A DNA stretch of 64,000 bases from Piezodorus guildinii (lineage: Eukaryota; Arthropoda; Insecta; Hemiptera; Pentatomidae), in the NCBI GenBank assembly GCA_023052935.1, contig CM041294.1, positions 40,013,236 to 40,077,235 on the forward strand. Direction: 5' to 3'. The notes beneath the pieces are model-generated. The model worked only from the letters and a program-made list of their open reading frames with translations. It made no database searches and was not told the origin of the DNA. A program made the translations under genes and the position numbers. This document shows, piece after piece, positions 36,021 through 49,416 of this stretch (its first letter is position 1; each line of letters starts with the position of its first letter).

Positions 36021-36085
<65 letters not shown>
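35987..36085. repeat. Compound (AT)n(GT)n(AT)n microsatellite
   Basis: TA units, then (TG)n at about 36022-36059, then TA units again. Confidence 0.95.
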
Positions 36086-37646
36086 TGTATTCTCATATTT
36101 AAATGAAAATAAAAAAACATTAGATATAGATTTTATATAATTACAATTTTTTCTCCAAAAGCAAAATAAATAAATAGTGAAGAAAAGAAATTGTGTAATA
36201 TTCGTCCTCGATTGTCTATACTCTCCCTAACTGTACCAAAGCTCCTGAAGTAAATTCGCTGACTTTTCTTTTCTTCAATTAAAAAAAAAACATTGCTATT
36301 ATTTAGATTGTTTTTCTTTCTACTACTTCTAAGCAAAGTATATTAATTGTGTTACAATTTCGATTAGTATTATTAGATTTCTGAACAATAAGCAAACAAT
36401 AAATCTCTCAAACATCTCAAATACTGGTTTGAATATTTATTTTACTATATGCAATGCTAATTTAAGAAAAATCATTAAATAGTCAAATTAACATTAGTAA
36501 AAAAACAAAAAACATATATTCTATTAAGCTTTATACCGAAATGGCAAAGAATATCGTTTGAATGGATACATCACACATTTTATAAATCAATCTATTCATT
36601 TTTCCGTTTGAAGTATTTTAATTATTATGAAACCAGTCATAAACTTCTGCATATATTATCATATATTAACTGAGACATACATCTTTTTCAAAATATTTTG
36701 AGATAAAACACCGAATTTCCTACACTTAAGTAAGACAGACAATACTGCATTCATGTAATGAAAATCTTGGACTCAGAATGGGATAAATAAAAATCCAAAA
36801 CATTAGCATTGCTGATTATTCAATATAGATAGAATCGAAAGTGATCACCATAACATTTTTTTTTTTCTATCACTAATTTTATATTATTATATTAAGGTCA
36901 TTCTTTAAGTGTTGAAAAAACTAAGACAAAACAATAATTATATAAAATACATCAATCATGTAATCAATTATATAACCAAATAATCAGTTAATCAATAATT
37001 AAATTAATTAAACATTTTTCTCTGTAAATGTTAAATACAGATAATAATGAGAAGTGAACCGAGCTACTCCACTGCTATAAAATGATACTTAAGTTTTCTT
37101 ATTTTGAAGTTCGAGCTTTAAAAACCCCCATCATCATATCGCTCACTTAATCGATAGTCACCCTTTATAATAAAGGCTTATCTGTCTAATTCTGATAACA
37201 AAATTGATTTATATTTTATAACGAAAATATAGTTACGGGCTCGAATTATTCTTTATTATTTTAAATGTATGGATGTGCATGAATGCCCATCACCATCAAT
37301 TAACTGATCCCTTCACTCTGGATGATATAGTTTATCATCATAGCTTATTCATTATAGCTGTAATAAAGATAAAATTAAATGCTTCCTGTCTACTAAATTT
37401 TCGATTTAAAAAAAACAAAACCGGATTAATATTTTTTTTTGGGAAGGGAAGGAGAAGGGGAGGCAATGCCGAGGTTTCCTCATGGATCTTTTGAGCCGAT
37501 TTCCTCGTTTTTTACTCTTCTACATTCTTCAACGAATAAGCTAAAACCATTTTCCCTTGTACTTTGAGGCACAAATCCTGGATGAAGCTAATGCCTTCCA
37601 TTAGTTCTTTATTTCTATTTTTATGCCTCGTCCCATTTATTATATA
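36086..37646. other. AT-rich DNA without recognisable genes
   Basis: A purine-rich stretch GGGAAGGGAAGGAGAAGGGG at 37441 is the only notable item. Confidence 0.4.
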
Positions 37647-37649
37647 TGT

Positions 37650-37718
<69 letters not shown>
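37647..37718. repeat. Interrupted (AT)n microsatellite
   Basis: Three TA blocks separated by TTA. Confidence 0.95.
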
Positions 37719-37719
<1 letters not shown>

Positions 37720-39787
37720 ATCTCGATTTAACTCATATTAAATTACTACTGGTTATTTGATTTGTTCTTTTCATTTATCTACGCACCAATAAGTAATTAT
37801 AACAATAATAAAAGTGATGAGGTCGACAAATCTCGCTATTTTATTAAGATCTAATAACATTTTATTACTATGATTTTTTTTTTTTTTGTTAAACACTATC
37901 TAAAACCATATTGTGCACAAATAGATATTAATAGTTGACCGTTGAGAAAATGGAAATGAAAATAATCCGAGTGACATAACAATATGTCATTGTTTTTCTG
38001 GACCATCATCAATAAGTATTATATCAAGTTATTTATCCTTGTGAATTATTTAGGTTTTTTGTTGTTATTTTCTTACTGTTAAATAATGAGACTGCTATAA
38101 GCAACCAAAACTATATTATTTTAACATATTTGCATTGAATGGTGAATTTTCCGCTATTGAGCTCCTCTTTATTATTGACACATACAAGATAATTAGAAAA
38201 TTAAAAATCATACTGAAGAATGGTAACTCCCATTTTGTAATTGTATACAAAGAGGCAAAAAAGCCCTTGAAATGTTAAAAGTGCATGCAGCGCGCCTGAA
38301 AATATACCTTAAAATACCTTCGGGTAATAGAAGGTTAAATATCCTGTAGTATATGTACATATTTTATAGTACATAAAAAAAAAAATCATAATATTTTTCA
38401 GAAGCTTACAATGCAATACTTACAAATTTTGTAATCCTCCAATTTAAGCTCAGTGACATACCTCCAATATAATAGCACTTCCAAATTATTCGATTACAGC
38501 TTCTCGAACCGTTCACAGACATTGGCCTTCAGATAAACCTCAGCTTAGCATCCCCACGCATAGTTTTCTTTAAGGCATCTCCTAATCATAAACTCTGTTT
38601 TACACTTAATTCGATTATTTACCCGACAAAATCCATTACTCCTAATACATTTATGGTAATTTATCAGTCCTTCCATCATGGTGACATGCGATAAAGTATT
38701 GATTGATATTAATAAGTTGTTGTTGAATACAAGAAAATGAAAAAACCTTGTCCTCAAATCTTATTATTCATCGCTTACCTATAAGTATTCCAACTCCCCA
38801 AAGAAGGGTGAGGTAGACTGACACAGATACAATTATTGATAAGCTTTTTTTTTTATAATTCGGTTCTTATATTAATTTTTCACCATAAAAATTGATGATA
38901 TTGTTTAATAATCTAACCTTCAAAATAGTATCCTGCTTAGTAAATTTCTTTTAATTAAAAAAAAATATATATTCTTGAAAACATTTTAGACAGAATAATC
39001 TTTACAAAGGTTTTCAAAGATACAAAGAATATCCCAAAACGAGGAAGGAGTATAAAAAGACCCCCATATATTACGGTGCGTGTATTTATTCTCCACAAAC
39101 CACGCAAAGACCCCTTGTCCCAACAATGAAAAACCCAGAGTACCTATAAGGTAGTGCCATAACCTACTCTGTATATATTTACCGAACCTCCCTTTACCGA
39201 AATACAGATACTATATTAAAATAGAGATTATTGCTCCGAATAGTTTGGAATTATCTTTAATGGTATTAACTATTTACTAATGCATTATATGATTTTCTTT
39301 TTTTTCCAAGTTATCTTTTGAGAGGTAGAAAAAAAAGTTGTATGTGTCTTCTATAACAACAGGATGGTTCTCAAGCATATGTTGTGTTGCCAATTAGAAT
39401 GGGGAACTTACTGAAAACTTGGAAATAAAATTAAAGTATTTGTTTAGATTCTTCTGTAGGGTTCAACTCATAATTTTTCTTTGTTGTTATATTGACTTTA
39501 AGTGATATTTTTCATTCCGACTGCAACTCTTAAGATTTTTATCTATGCCAAACCATGATAGACAACTTTATACCACTGAATTCATTTTTCTGCGATAATT
39601 CTTTATTTATCAATACCATCATGTAACTAATCAACTGGTTCCAGTCCTTACTAGTTCATTCCTCCCACTCTTGTAATTACTCTTAAATATCCAACTGTAA
39701 AGTCTCTGCTCTATCCTCTTTTAAACATCAGCTATTTCCCCACCTTTTCAAATCTCAACTTAGCGATAAAAAAAAAAAAAAAAATAT
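37719..39787. other. AT-rich DNA without recognisable genes
   Basis: 39620-39765 is pyrimidine-rich and ends in an A run, so a retroposed 3' end is possible. No family identified. Confidence 0.35.
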
Positions 39788-39806
39788 TTATATATATATA
39801 TATATA

Positions 39807-39849
<43 letters not shown>
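39788..39849. repeat. (AT)n microsatellite
   Basis: TA units with one TTTTATAT break. Confidence 0.95.
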
Positions 39850-39850
<1 letters not shown>

Positions 39851-39931
39851 CAAGTTACCAATACACAGTTTTAAGGCACTTGGAACAAGAAGAAAAGTCA
39901 CTTTCTATATTTCTTTTCTGTAATGATTGCT

Positions 39932-39936
<5 letters not shown>

Positions 39937-39983
<47 letters not shown>

Positions 39984-40480
39984 ATTGATTGATTGATTTT
40001 TATTGTCTTAGGGCCAGAGGCTCTTTCTTACAGACAAAATTATAAACTTTTTACGTACAAATGTGCCATTTAAAATATAATCGAATTACTTATATACTAA
40101 TTTTACAATGTTTATGTTTATAATTAACAGAAAAAATTTTACTTATTATCTTTTCCAAATTTTAGAAAAATATGAAATAATATATAGGCAATATGCAGAA
40201 GGAAGATAAAAAAAAAAAGGAATGATGCTAATAATAAAGGATAATGAATAGGAATAATAAAGTAGAAGGAATATCAGGAAAGGGATAGGAAATGGCAACT
40301 GGTTTACAGAGAGCATAAGGCTTCAAGGCGCACTCGTCGAGTCTCCGTCTAGAAATAGTCCAATGCATGCCCTGCGGAAGGAGGATGCGAACCTGATCTC
40401 CACCGGAAGCATGTTGAGCTCTCTCGCGGCCGCAGCGTAGAAAGCATTTCTAAAGGTCTCGGTTCTGCACGCAGGTAATG
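39937..40480 (-). mobile_element. CR1-like LINE 3' end, copy 1
   Basis: On the minus strand the end of the coding region reads CRTETFRNAFYAAAARELNM (about 40480-40410) then LPVEIRFASSFRRACIGLFL, the usual C-terminus of this LINE type. A 3' UTR with AATAAAAATCAATCAATCAA follows near 39983-40003, running into a (GA)n block (TC on the element strand) at 39937-39979. The LAL-like serine-leucine open frame across the (GA)n tract is an artefact. Confidence 0.7.
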
Positions 40481-40482
40481 AG

Positions 40483-40658
<176 letters not shown>

Positions 40659-40669
40659 CAAGTAGATAG

Positions 40670-41400
40670 ATAGATTAACTAACAGATAGATATATGAATA
40701 GATAGATATAAAAAAATTATATATAAATCAATGTTTTTATATATAAATAAATATATATATAAAAACATTGAAGGAATAGATAAACGGAAAAGAATAAAGT
40801 AAAAGGAAATAAGGGATATCGGAAACGGAAAGAAAACATCTATAAGTTTCAAGGTGCACTCGATCCTGAACTGCATCCAAGAATAGTCAAAAGCAAGCCT
40901 TGCGGAAAGAAGAAGAACAACTTATTTCCACCGGTAGCTGGTTGAGCTCTCTCGCTGCCGCGGTGTGGAAAGCATTCCTCAAGGCCTCGGTTCTGCAAGC
41001 AAGCAATAGGAATACGCCCTGCAACCTCTCGCTCCGTATCTTGATAAATTATCCTCTTAGAATTTTAGGAACACCGGAATCTACGCACATTAGATTGAGG
41101 CGGCGATATTCTTTTACTCTGAGTCAACATAAATTATCTTATAAGTAGAGTTACGTGCTCAACTCTTTTTGTGCCGAAGATAATTCGGATAGCTGCGTTG
41201 AGAGCTCTCTGGATTCTGCAGTCCTCAGAAAAAGAGGCGAAGAGCATTTTCTAGGTACCACAATAGAAAGAGATGTCAACAGATAGAGCTGAATAGCGGA
41301 ACCAATGGAGGTCAAAACCTTCTGGTTGTATCCCAAACAAGACGAATTTATATACTCAAATACATGTATACATAATATATACTTATATGATATTGTATAC
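40670..41400 (-). mobile_element. CR1-like LINE 3' end, copy 2
   Basis: Minus-strand reading: SEDCRIQRALNAAIRIIFGT (about 41240-41180), later RLQGVF near 41020, CRTEALRNAFHTAAARELNQ near 40995-40935 and LPVEISCSSSFRKAC. It is homologous to copy 1 throughout the overlapping part and extends 5' beyond it. Frameshifts and stops break the frame. Confidence 0.7.
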
Positions 41401-41689
41401 ATAAAACATAATATCGTATAAAAATATTCCTATAGCTCTAGCCGCTCTTTAATAACCTTAGGGCACTTCTTCTCTTCGCCTAGAAAACATTAACTCTCTT
41501 TCTCAGCATCTTCTTCCCTTCTACTTCTCATTTCAGTCTCTTTGCTTCTTCTTTTGAGCCTTTTTGATATTAGTTCTAATTTTATATTTAATTCCCATGC
41601 TGCTTAAATAGTTAACTTTATTTATATTATCTTACCTATGATATATATCGCATTGGCGAAAAAACATGAATCCTAGTTCTCCATCAAGA

Positions 41690-41850
41690 TATACCTTTTG
41701 AGGTGCCCTGGGACTAAATAATAGTATTTTTCTAAAATATGTTTGTGGCTTTAGATATAAAAAAAAAAAAAAGTAAAACGAAGCTGAAATTACACATTTA
41801 AATATGTATTCAGCTGAGATTACCGTATTTTCCGTATTTGTATACATTTT
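41690..41850 (-). repeat. Possible RepA inner fragment
   Basis: CCTGGGACTAAATAA and then GCTGAAATTACACATTTAAA resemble 14214-14320 of the inverted RepA copy. Weak similarity. Confidence 0.3.
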
Positions 41851-41959
41851 TTTTTTCTCTTCATATCTAGATTCACGCCTGTCAGAATGTACCTGACGAT
41901 CAGTAAATGTTCTGTACAAATTGAGATCAGGCATGAAGAAGTAAAGTGCACAGCAGCAC

Positions 41960-42330
41960 CCCATCTTTGGCTTTAATCTAGCAGAGGAGGTCTCTCATCC
42001 AGCTTCTCTTTAGCCTTCTTCTGACCGGTATTTAGCTACTGACATGTCGGTAATCAGTCTATTGTCGTGTCCGTTAAGTTTACTGTGAAAACGAGTATAG
42101 AGTGTTCGTATATGTTGGTCAACTGTTGGTTATTGTAAGTCCGTATGTAGGGTTCGGTTGTTTACGTACAAAGGTGCTGTCGTTATGAGCCTTAAAATTT
42201 TGGATTGAAATAATTGCAGTTTTTGTATGCGAGTCTTTTTTGCTGAACCAAAAATCTGTAAACCGTAAGTCCATACTGGCTTAAGTAGGTATGTGTATGT
42301 ATTCAGTTTCTGTCTAATTTTTAATTTTGA
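41960..42330 (-). mobile_element. Jockey-like LINE fragment, third subfamily
   Basis: On the minus strand: LLKPVWTYGLQIFGSAKKTR (about 42286-42227), IQKLQLFQSKILRLIT, APLYVNNRTLHTDLQ and FHSKLNGHDNRLI. This order (WTYG, FQSKILR, APxYVxNxTLHxDL) is the C-terminal region of Jockey-clade polymerases. It is clearly different from J1 and J2. Confidence 0.75.
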
Positions 42331-43599
42331 AGATTTAGATAAAAGTTAGTATAGTACTTTCAGTCACATCTCAATTAATAAATTTATTTGTATTTTAAGA
42401 TTATTTATGACTTAATAAGTAATACTATTATTAGTATAACTTCAATCTGTGGCTACATTTCAAAAGAGGTAATGGAAGAAAAATGTTTGGAATCCTATGA
42501 AACAAATAAGTGTAGTTCTCATTTTCCTTCTATTATATATGAATCTTTTATTATTCTACATGCTTTCACAATTTATTGAAGATTTTTATTAAATATAGTT
42601 CAAAGTGTTCTGTGCGTGGAAAGCCTTAGAATCACCAAATCCCTCTGGCCGAGGCAATAGAAGAAATATAATGAAATAAAAGGAACTGGAGAGAATGATG
42701 GAACAGATGAGCGACCACTGCTTCTAATCTTCGATTCACAGGCAGGAGTCACTTGAGGAGAAAATTTATCTATCGTTTCAATGCGATCCTCCTCTCAACT
42801 TGGATGGATCTCCCAATAAAGAAAAGCGGAAAATTCTCTAATCCTCGATGGTATCCTCATTTTAAACCTTGTTCATTTCTTGAATTTGACATTCACAATG
42901 ATTCTTCTTCTCCGCCAGAATACTCAAAAGTGATTCAAATTCAAGGAATTATATAAACCTTCTACAAGCCTAAGGGATCTACCTAAATACCTAAAACGCT
43001 GTAATCATTAGAATTAATGTAGCTTAAATGAAATACAAAATTTGTTTTCGAAATTCAAGGGAAGACGGATCGAACTTAATTGGTCAAAGGATTAATTGCT
43101 TAAAATTAATTTTGCATGGCTAAATAGCTCTGGAAACCTGAAAGTTCTGTAAATTCGTAATTTGTTAAAAAAGTTAGACGCCGACCTGATGCGTTGCCAG
43201 GATTTCCAAAAAAGATATTATCAAAAGATTTCTTTAAAATTCAGTGAATTGATTTATATTACGAATTTATATTACCTGCTTGTTTTATTTATTCAAATCA
43301 AGATAAATATCTCTCCCGTTATTACAGCTTCAGCAATAAATTACTTTAAATCAACTTAAGTGCTCTAAGTTTTGTCCATTCGTTACTCACCCGTCGCACT
43401 TTCTAAATTTGAGGCACTAAGTTCTAAAACATCGTATCCGTTATTTCCGTAGACTGAAGACAACACCGGAAGAATCTTTTGGATATCTCTTTAATTAGTT
43501 ATAGTTTTGCTATAAAATTATCGTGTGTGACTGCCAGTTGAAAGTAGTATGGTATAACTAACAAACAGTTAAGAGTTACAATAATAATAATTTTTACAC
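42331..43599. other. AT-rich DNA without recognisable genes
   Basis: A 67-codon frame at 42753-42956 has no recognised domain. Confidence 0.4.
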
Positions 43600-44465
43600 A
43601 CTATTCCGATCCTGAAACAGCATTCTTAATCTTGCAAAGACACCTTTCTCTTATCGAAGACTGATATAATGCTTGGCGTATAAAGGTGAACGAAGCCAAA
43701 TGCAAACCTGTAACCTTCACTCTTCGACGAAACTCCTGTCCGCTAGTTTACTTCAATTCCATTCCTATTCCTCCTTCAGATACAGTCCGCTATCTTGGCT
43801 TACTACTTGACAAAAGACAGACGTGGAATCCACATAATAGACTTAAAAGAAAAGAACTCAATCGACGATTCGGACAGTTATACTGACTATTAAACTGAAA
43901 ATCTGAACTTGACAACAAATCATTAATTTATAAGACAATACTGAAGCCCATCTGGATCTACGGACTTGAACTGTGGGGGAAAGCTAAACGTTCTAACATC
44001 AAACGCATTCAATCCTTTCAATCCAAAGTCCTGCGAATAATATTAAATGCTCCTTATTATGTTTCCAACCATACATTGCACCACGACCTTAAAGTTCCAT
44101 TTATTTCAGATCTGATTCCATCCAAATTCCACCAGAATCTCATTCATCATCCTAATCCTCTAGCACGATCCTTATCCATATAACTCCACTCACCCATATA
44201 ACCCACCTAGAAGGTTGAAACGGCAGTGGCCCCGAGATATTTTGTAAATACGTATGCTGGTGTTCTGACAATGGTCAGATTCTCCTCTCAAGTGCGGTGT
44301 GATTGTGGCTATAGCGCCCTCACTTAGCTTCCGCTGGCTCTCACCAGTGATGCGGCTGAGAGGGAGGCGCTGGGATCCTTTGGACTCTGCTTGTCCTTCC
44401 ACAAGTGGGGGGACAAGCCCCGTCCGGGGTTCCCTAGCTGATTGTAATACACACTATATTTTACG
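43600..44465 (+). mobile_element. Jockey J2, 5' and 3' truncated
   Basis: It begins after the catalytic YADD region with DPETAFLILQRHLSLIED, then WRIKVNEAKCKPVTFTLRRN near 43675-43735, RYLGLLLDKRQTWNPHNRLK near 43790, LELWGKAKRSNIKRIQSFQS and APYYVSNHTLHHDLKVPF near 44050-44105. The 3' UTR (44250-44450) has the GGCGCTGGGATCCTTTGGAC block and stops shortly after GCTGATTGTAATAC, without the AT-rich end or tail seen in the 20.57-kb copy. Stops at 43665 and 43885 break the frame. Confidence 0.85.
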
Positions 44466-44764
44466 AGCGTGCCTCTAATATATTTCAATATGGTCTGTAC
44501 GTAGAAAACCTTCCGATTACTTAATTACTCTTTTTTTACTAACAGGTTATATTGCGTTTAAATTTTTGCATGTTCATTTTAATATGAAAAATAAATCTTA
44601 ATATGCACTTACACGAAGTATATATATATCTTAAGCTTATTGGAGTTAGGTTATATTCCTTATATAAGAATTATTAATATATTTTATATGAGATATGTTG
44701 TGTTGTTTCTGTATATTTTTATTTTTTTTATTATACCCTATTTTTATTACTTAATTACTTAGCC

Positions 44765-45625
44765 GTAGTATAGAGATTACGCGCCATAAGACGGTCGGGA
44801 ATCCAGGTAGGAGGGAGGATTTTCAACAAATCTTAGCCTACGCTGACGATCTTGGTATTATTGGACGCAGTTTTTCAAGTATGAAGAGTAACTTTATGAA
44901 TCTCCAAAGAACAGCATATTTAGCTTGGACAACTAGTGAGTGAGAAGAAAACGAAGTATATGGTCTGCAATCTTAACACAGCATATAGAGCATGTAGGAG
45001 GAGCTGTGAATATAGGGGACTTCAGCTTTGATTGTGTAGAGGAATTCATTTATCTCGGAACACAGCTCAACTCAGGAAATAATAAGCAACCAGAGATACA
45101 GGGTAGAGCTAGTACGAACTTCTGAGGCATATAAGGAGCAAGTCTCTCTCCAAGACAACAAAGGTGAAAATATAAGATATAATCATCAGGTAGGTTCTCA
45201 CATATTCGTCGGAGTGCTGGACGATGATAAAAGCCCAGGAATCATCCCTATTAAGGCCTGTGAACGAGAACAGTACTTGTAGAATAAGAAAAAATGCTGG
45301 GCTCATGTGTCTCTATGAAGACCGAAAGTATTGTACATTTTATGAAGTTTGGGTGCCTGAGATGGGCAGGGCATGTTGCAAGGATGAGTAGCAATGAAGT
45401 CCCAGAAAAGCTCCTCGAGGAAAAAATATTTGGACCCAGAAAAGTGGGTAGACCTCGTTTGCGGTGGGAGAATTGTGTGGCAGCAGATGCACAAAACATG
45501 TTGGGGGCTAGAAATTTTAGAGTCGCAGCACAAAACAGGGAAGACTGCCGGCTCAGAATAAGGGAGGTTTTGACTCTTCACGGGTTGTAGCGCCATCGAT
45601 GAAGAAGAAGAAGAAAAATTATAGA
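44765..45625 (+). mobile_element. RTE-type LINE, 5'-truncated 3' end
   Basis: It opens near the catalytic site: LAYADDLGIIGRS, YADD at 44839-44850. The frame then breaks several times. The C-terminal open frame at 45294-45590 contains LRWAGHVARMSSNEVPEKLL, GPRKVGRPRLRWENCV and FRVAAQNREDCRLRIREVLT, ending LHGL; this is the standard RTE-clade C-terminus. The very short 3' end runs into a (GAA)n tail at about 45598-45616, as expected for RTE elements, which have tiny 3' UTRs and trinucleotide tails. Confidence 0.85.
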
Positions 45626-47024
45626 GACAAAAGCATTTAGTTTTGGAATCTTCTGATTACACGTTAGCAATTATTTTTGTACCATCTTGAATCTGAATTC
45701 ATTTATTAATGATATAGACTAGTATTATTAAATATATGGTTTTTGGGGTTGATCGAGGAATCTGGCTGCTAGTCTAAAAGACCGCTTGCGGCACATTTCA
45801 TTTAAGCCCATATCAGTCAGATCTTAAAGATTAGTATTCATAAATATGTTTTATCAAAGCAATAGTACAATTTTATACTCAATGGAACGACTTAGAGTCT
45901 TGGAAAGGACGTACTCAAGATAGCTATGGAGCTTTGACAAAACCTCAAGGAATTAAATATAGATAAAAACGAAATATCGTAGAAAAATCACAATAATATG
46001 TGACATCTTAAGAGTTTCAGATAATTCTGGAAAGGTATAAGTGCCACAGTTTAGTGACTTGCAACAAGATTCCATGCACAAATATTTAGGATTCATAATT
46101 AATTATCATACTTCCGTACATGTAATTTCCGCAGCCAACCTTATGGCAAAAATATTCCGCAGACAGTAAATCACTATTTTGCTATAACATATTTCCTATG
46201 CTATTATTAAGTGATCGTATCAGCATGAATAAATCTTAATCAAGCTTAGATGTTGAAGCCATGCATTGATACGGGTTACGCAATATTCAATATCGGATAT
46301 TGGTCATCCATGTAATTAACAGTTTTGGTTCTACTTTGAGTAGCTCTCTTCGAAATGAGTTGTTTGTGACAGGTTGGATTGGTAGTTACCAGTTGTGGGA
46401 AGTGAACAGTTCTGACAGTTTCTTGAACGCTCGAACCACCTCGCGGTCCGATGGTTAACCTTTCAGGAGATAGTCACGACTAGCTACTCTAATTACAATG
46501 TCAGTAGGGAAGTATTTCCTTAGTTAGCTAAACATCACATTTCTGGGTCCGTCATTGAAATAGATTCCAATAATCCAATATTATATTATTCATAAGAACC
46601 GCCGACAACAGAGAATCTGTGTACTGGAAGATTATTATAAAAATTACATACTAAATATTGATTTCCTTTCTAATCAAATCTTGCTGGTACATGAATCTTG
46701 TACATCAAATAAACTAATTATCACTTGTAAGTATTAAATGAATAGTTTTCAATACTAATTCTGAAATAATTAACAAATACTATGCGATATAATTAGGGAT
46801 AATATACATAAATAACTTACCATATAATGATTTTCTGGAAAGTAGTAGACTATAACGGACGAAAAAGAATCCGAATCACACTTATTCTGTAACAAATAAT
46901 ATGGTGTTAAAAATATACATGAGAAATAAAAAACAAAATCAATTAATCACAAGTTTGACTATACATTAGAATTGACTGTTTGATGAAATAAAATTGTGCA
47001 TATTCTGAAAAACAACCATTACTA
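45626..47024. other. Unassigned, mostly AT-rich
   Basis: Around 46090 a short reading HKYLGFIINYHTS followed by ISAANLMAKIFRRQ vaguely resembles a LINE thumb region but the support is weak. 46340-46530 is balanced in composition and unassigned. Confidence 0.3.
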
Positions 47025-47027
47025 TAT

Positions 47028-47260
47028 TTGAGGGTCACCTGTAGTGTATTGACTTGTACAGCAGCCTTCTATGCCCAAGATCGCGAGTATGGAACTGGTA
47101 GATGGTCTTGGGATTTTTAAAGAGAGTAAAAACCCCTTTATCACGCCTTCCTTAGGGGGCGTAAAAAGGAGGTCCCAAGCTAATGCCATGTCAGGTAATC
47201 ATAAAAAATTCCCTATCCTAATTAAATCTAGATAGGCAAATTTTAGTAGCATTACATGAG
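47028..47260 (+). mobile_element. SINE-II copy
   Basis: Degraded head with box-A-like CTGTAGTGTATTGACTTGTA and box-B-like GCGAGTATGGAACTGG. The body has GTAAAAAGGAGGTCCCAAGC and the family tail CCCTATCCTAATTAAATCTA near 47212, then GATAGGCAAATTTTAG. Confidence 0.75.
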
Positions 47261-47333
47261 CGTTAAATAATAATACAAACATGGATGATGACAAGGGCTT
47301 AAGCAGAGAGAAATAGAAAGGAACGTGTCCTTC

Positions 47334-47335
<2 letters not shown>

Positions 47336-47394
<59 letters not shown>
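47336..47394. repeat. (AT)n microsatellite
   Basis: About 29 TA units. Confidence 0.97.
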
Positions 47395-47398
<4 letters not shown>

Positions 47399-48025
47399 TT
47401 GGGGACAAATTAAAATATGTAAATAAAATATATAAAATAAGAAACAAATAAACTAAAGTATTACGATAAAAGAGCAGTTTACAAACCGTTTTCCTCTCAC
47501 CCTTATTTTTCAAATTTATAATAAATAGGAGTTTTTATTAAATTTTTTTAACCCACTTGCCCCTCTACTTGCGTTTTTCATCCTGCTTGGCCCATTCCCT
47601 ATTAAAAATCCTGCTTACGTATCTGACTTATTTGCAATAAAACAAATCTAATCTGTAATAAAAAAATAGTTCTGGAATAAATCAAATCAAAAAAGACAAA
47701 TTAATAGTGCTTTAATATTTCAGAAAATAAAAATGCTTTCACGATGAGAACACCTAAAAATACTCGTCTAGTACTGTAATGTTTTTATAGTCGCGTCAAT
47801 GAAAGTCCTCAGAAACAGCTCCGATTTTGATCATTTTTTTTTTAATATTTGTTTTTTTTTATGTTAATCAAAATCAGAACCCTTTCAAAGGGGGGAAATG
47901 ATTATTTATATTATTTAAACAATACGTATGTTTATTAAATAGGAAGAAATGTTTCTTTTCATTATTTTTTATAAAAACTAAACAAAACTATAAAACACGT
48001 AACTTTTTCATCATAGTGGATATAA
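47395..48025. other. AT-rich DNA without recognisable genes
   Basis: Nothing recognised. Confidence 0.4.
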
Positions 48026-48763
48026 TTAGTTGACCGTTGAGAATCCTTTTGAAGCTAATGGTATAAAACGCTTGTATCGTAGTTCATTCAGGTTTTTGGC
48101 AGTTTTAGCACCATACATGGTGAGAATACTATAAATACCTCCATTAAAAATTATTTCCTCACTTTGTTCTTGAATCATAAAAGTTTCAGCTGTATAACTG
48201 TAATTTCTGATTATTATCAAACATCTTAATAATATTATTTTTTACCTTATTATAAAAAGCAGATGTAGTATTCCATCCGAGAATGCATGAATGAATGAGA
48301 GATGATTTTTGGTAATATTTGGATATTTTACTAACATGGTTTTGTTTAATAAACTCGTTGCAACAATTATTTTTGTCTGGTTTTAAGAAAAATATTTCTA
48401 TATCATCAGGTGCTAAAGCCATCAATATCACTAAAACATCAATGTTCTCTACAACAACGAACACATCGTGGAAGGAACTATCAAGAGCTGATTGTACAAT
48501 TAAATGATCTGCATCACTTTCTGCTTGAGTCCATTCAATATTATTTTCAGCCGATTTTTGTAGAAAAGATTTATAAATCTATTTTTATTTTTGCTGTTTC
48601 CTAAAAATTTCTCTCTACTTGTATTCAGAGGCATATCTTCATCAAACAAATAATCGTTTAAAGTATTACTAATATATTTTTGCGATTCTCTCGGACTCTT
48701 TATTTCCATCATTATTGTATCCATAAAAAACAACTTTGACGTTGGTGGTACCATAGTTATTAC

Positions 48764-49416
48764 TTAAATATCTGATATACTGTTGAAAAATACCAATAAA
48801 CTTTTTTCCATTTCAATCTATAAAGTAACATACCACCATCAATAATGTAAAAAAAAATTGTAACATCATTAACATCCGTTTCACATCTTGTTCAAAAATA
48901 TCGTATAGCGTTGATGTTAAAATTTGAATCGTATGAAAAGTTAAAATTTGATAATGTGAATAAATTATAATATTAAATGACCTATATTGAGTAACAATAT
49001 GGAAATAAATGTAAGTATATATATATAATATTAAACAGAATGTAAATAGTTTAAATGATAAATTGTTTCTAATTTATAGATAATATGTTCTTAATGTGTA
49101 TAATATTTATTCAATTATATTTTAGATAATATTGAACATCTGAAGATGAGGCATGTGATACCTCGAAACGTAATAAGATTTATTATTGACATGTTTTGAT
49201 AAATAAATACATATAAACAAAATTAGAAGAGATTGTTCCAATTGATATAATCATATTAAATATCTGATATACTGTTGAAAAATACCAATAAACTTTTGAT
49301 TTTTTTTTTCCATTTCAATCTATAAAGTAACATACCACCATCGATAATGTAAAAAAAAAATTGTACATCATTAACATCCGTTTCACATCTTGTTCAAAAA
49401 TATCGTATAGCGTTGA
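48764..49416. repeat. 150-bp near-identical direct repeats inside the PIN-like pseudogene
   Basis: 48764-48914 and 49256-49416 differ only by a short insertion in a T run and a few single bases. They carry the same piece of the pseudogene (IDGGMLLYRLKW region). The 341 bp between them is unrelated to the gene. Confidence 0.9.
48915..49255 (+). mobile_element. 341-bp insertion with hammerhead-like motif
   Basis: It interrupts the pseudogene between the 150-bp duplications. At 49140-49170 CTGAAGATGAGGCATGTGAT then ACCTCGAAACG has the layout of a hammerhead core (CUGANGA, GAGG/CCTC stem, GAAA), but with A in place of the conserved U. Such motifs sit at Penelope-like retroelement ends, which also tend to be flanked by odd long duplications. 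No coding sequence. Confidence 0.45.

Noticed and set aside
45303..45596. Minus-strand frame of 97 codons
   Set aside because: Antisense shadow of the RTE C-terminal frame, which carries clear family motifs.
45870..46160. Further LINE thumb-region fragment
   Set aside because: HKYLGFIINYHTS is suggestive, but no other motif of the family follows in order.
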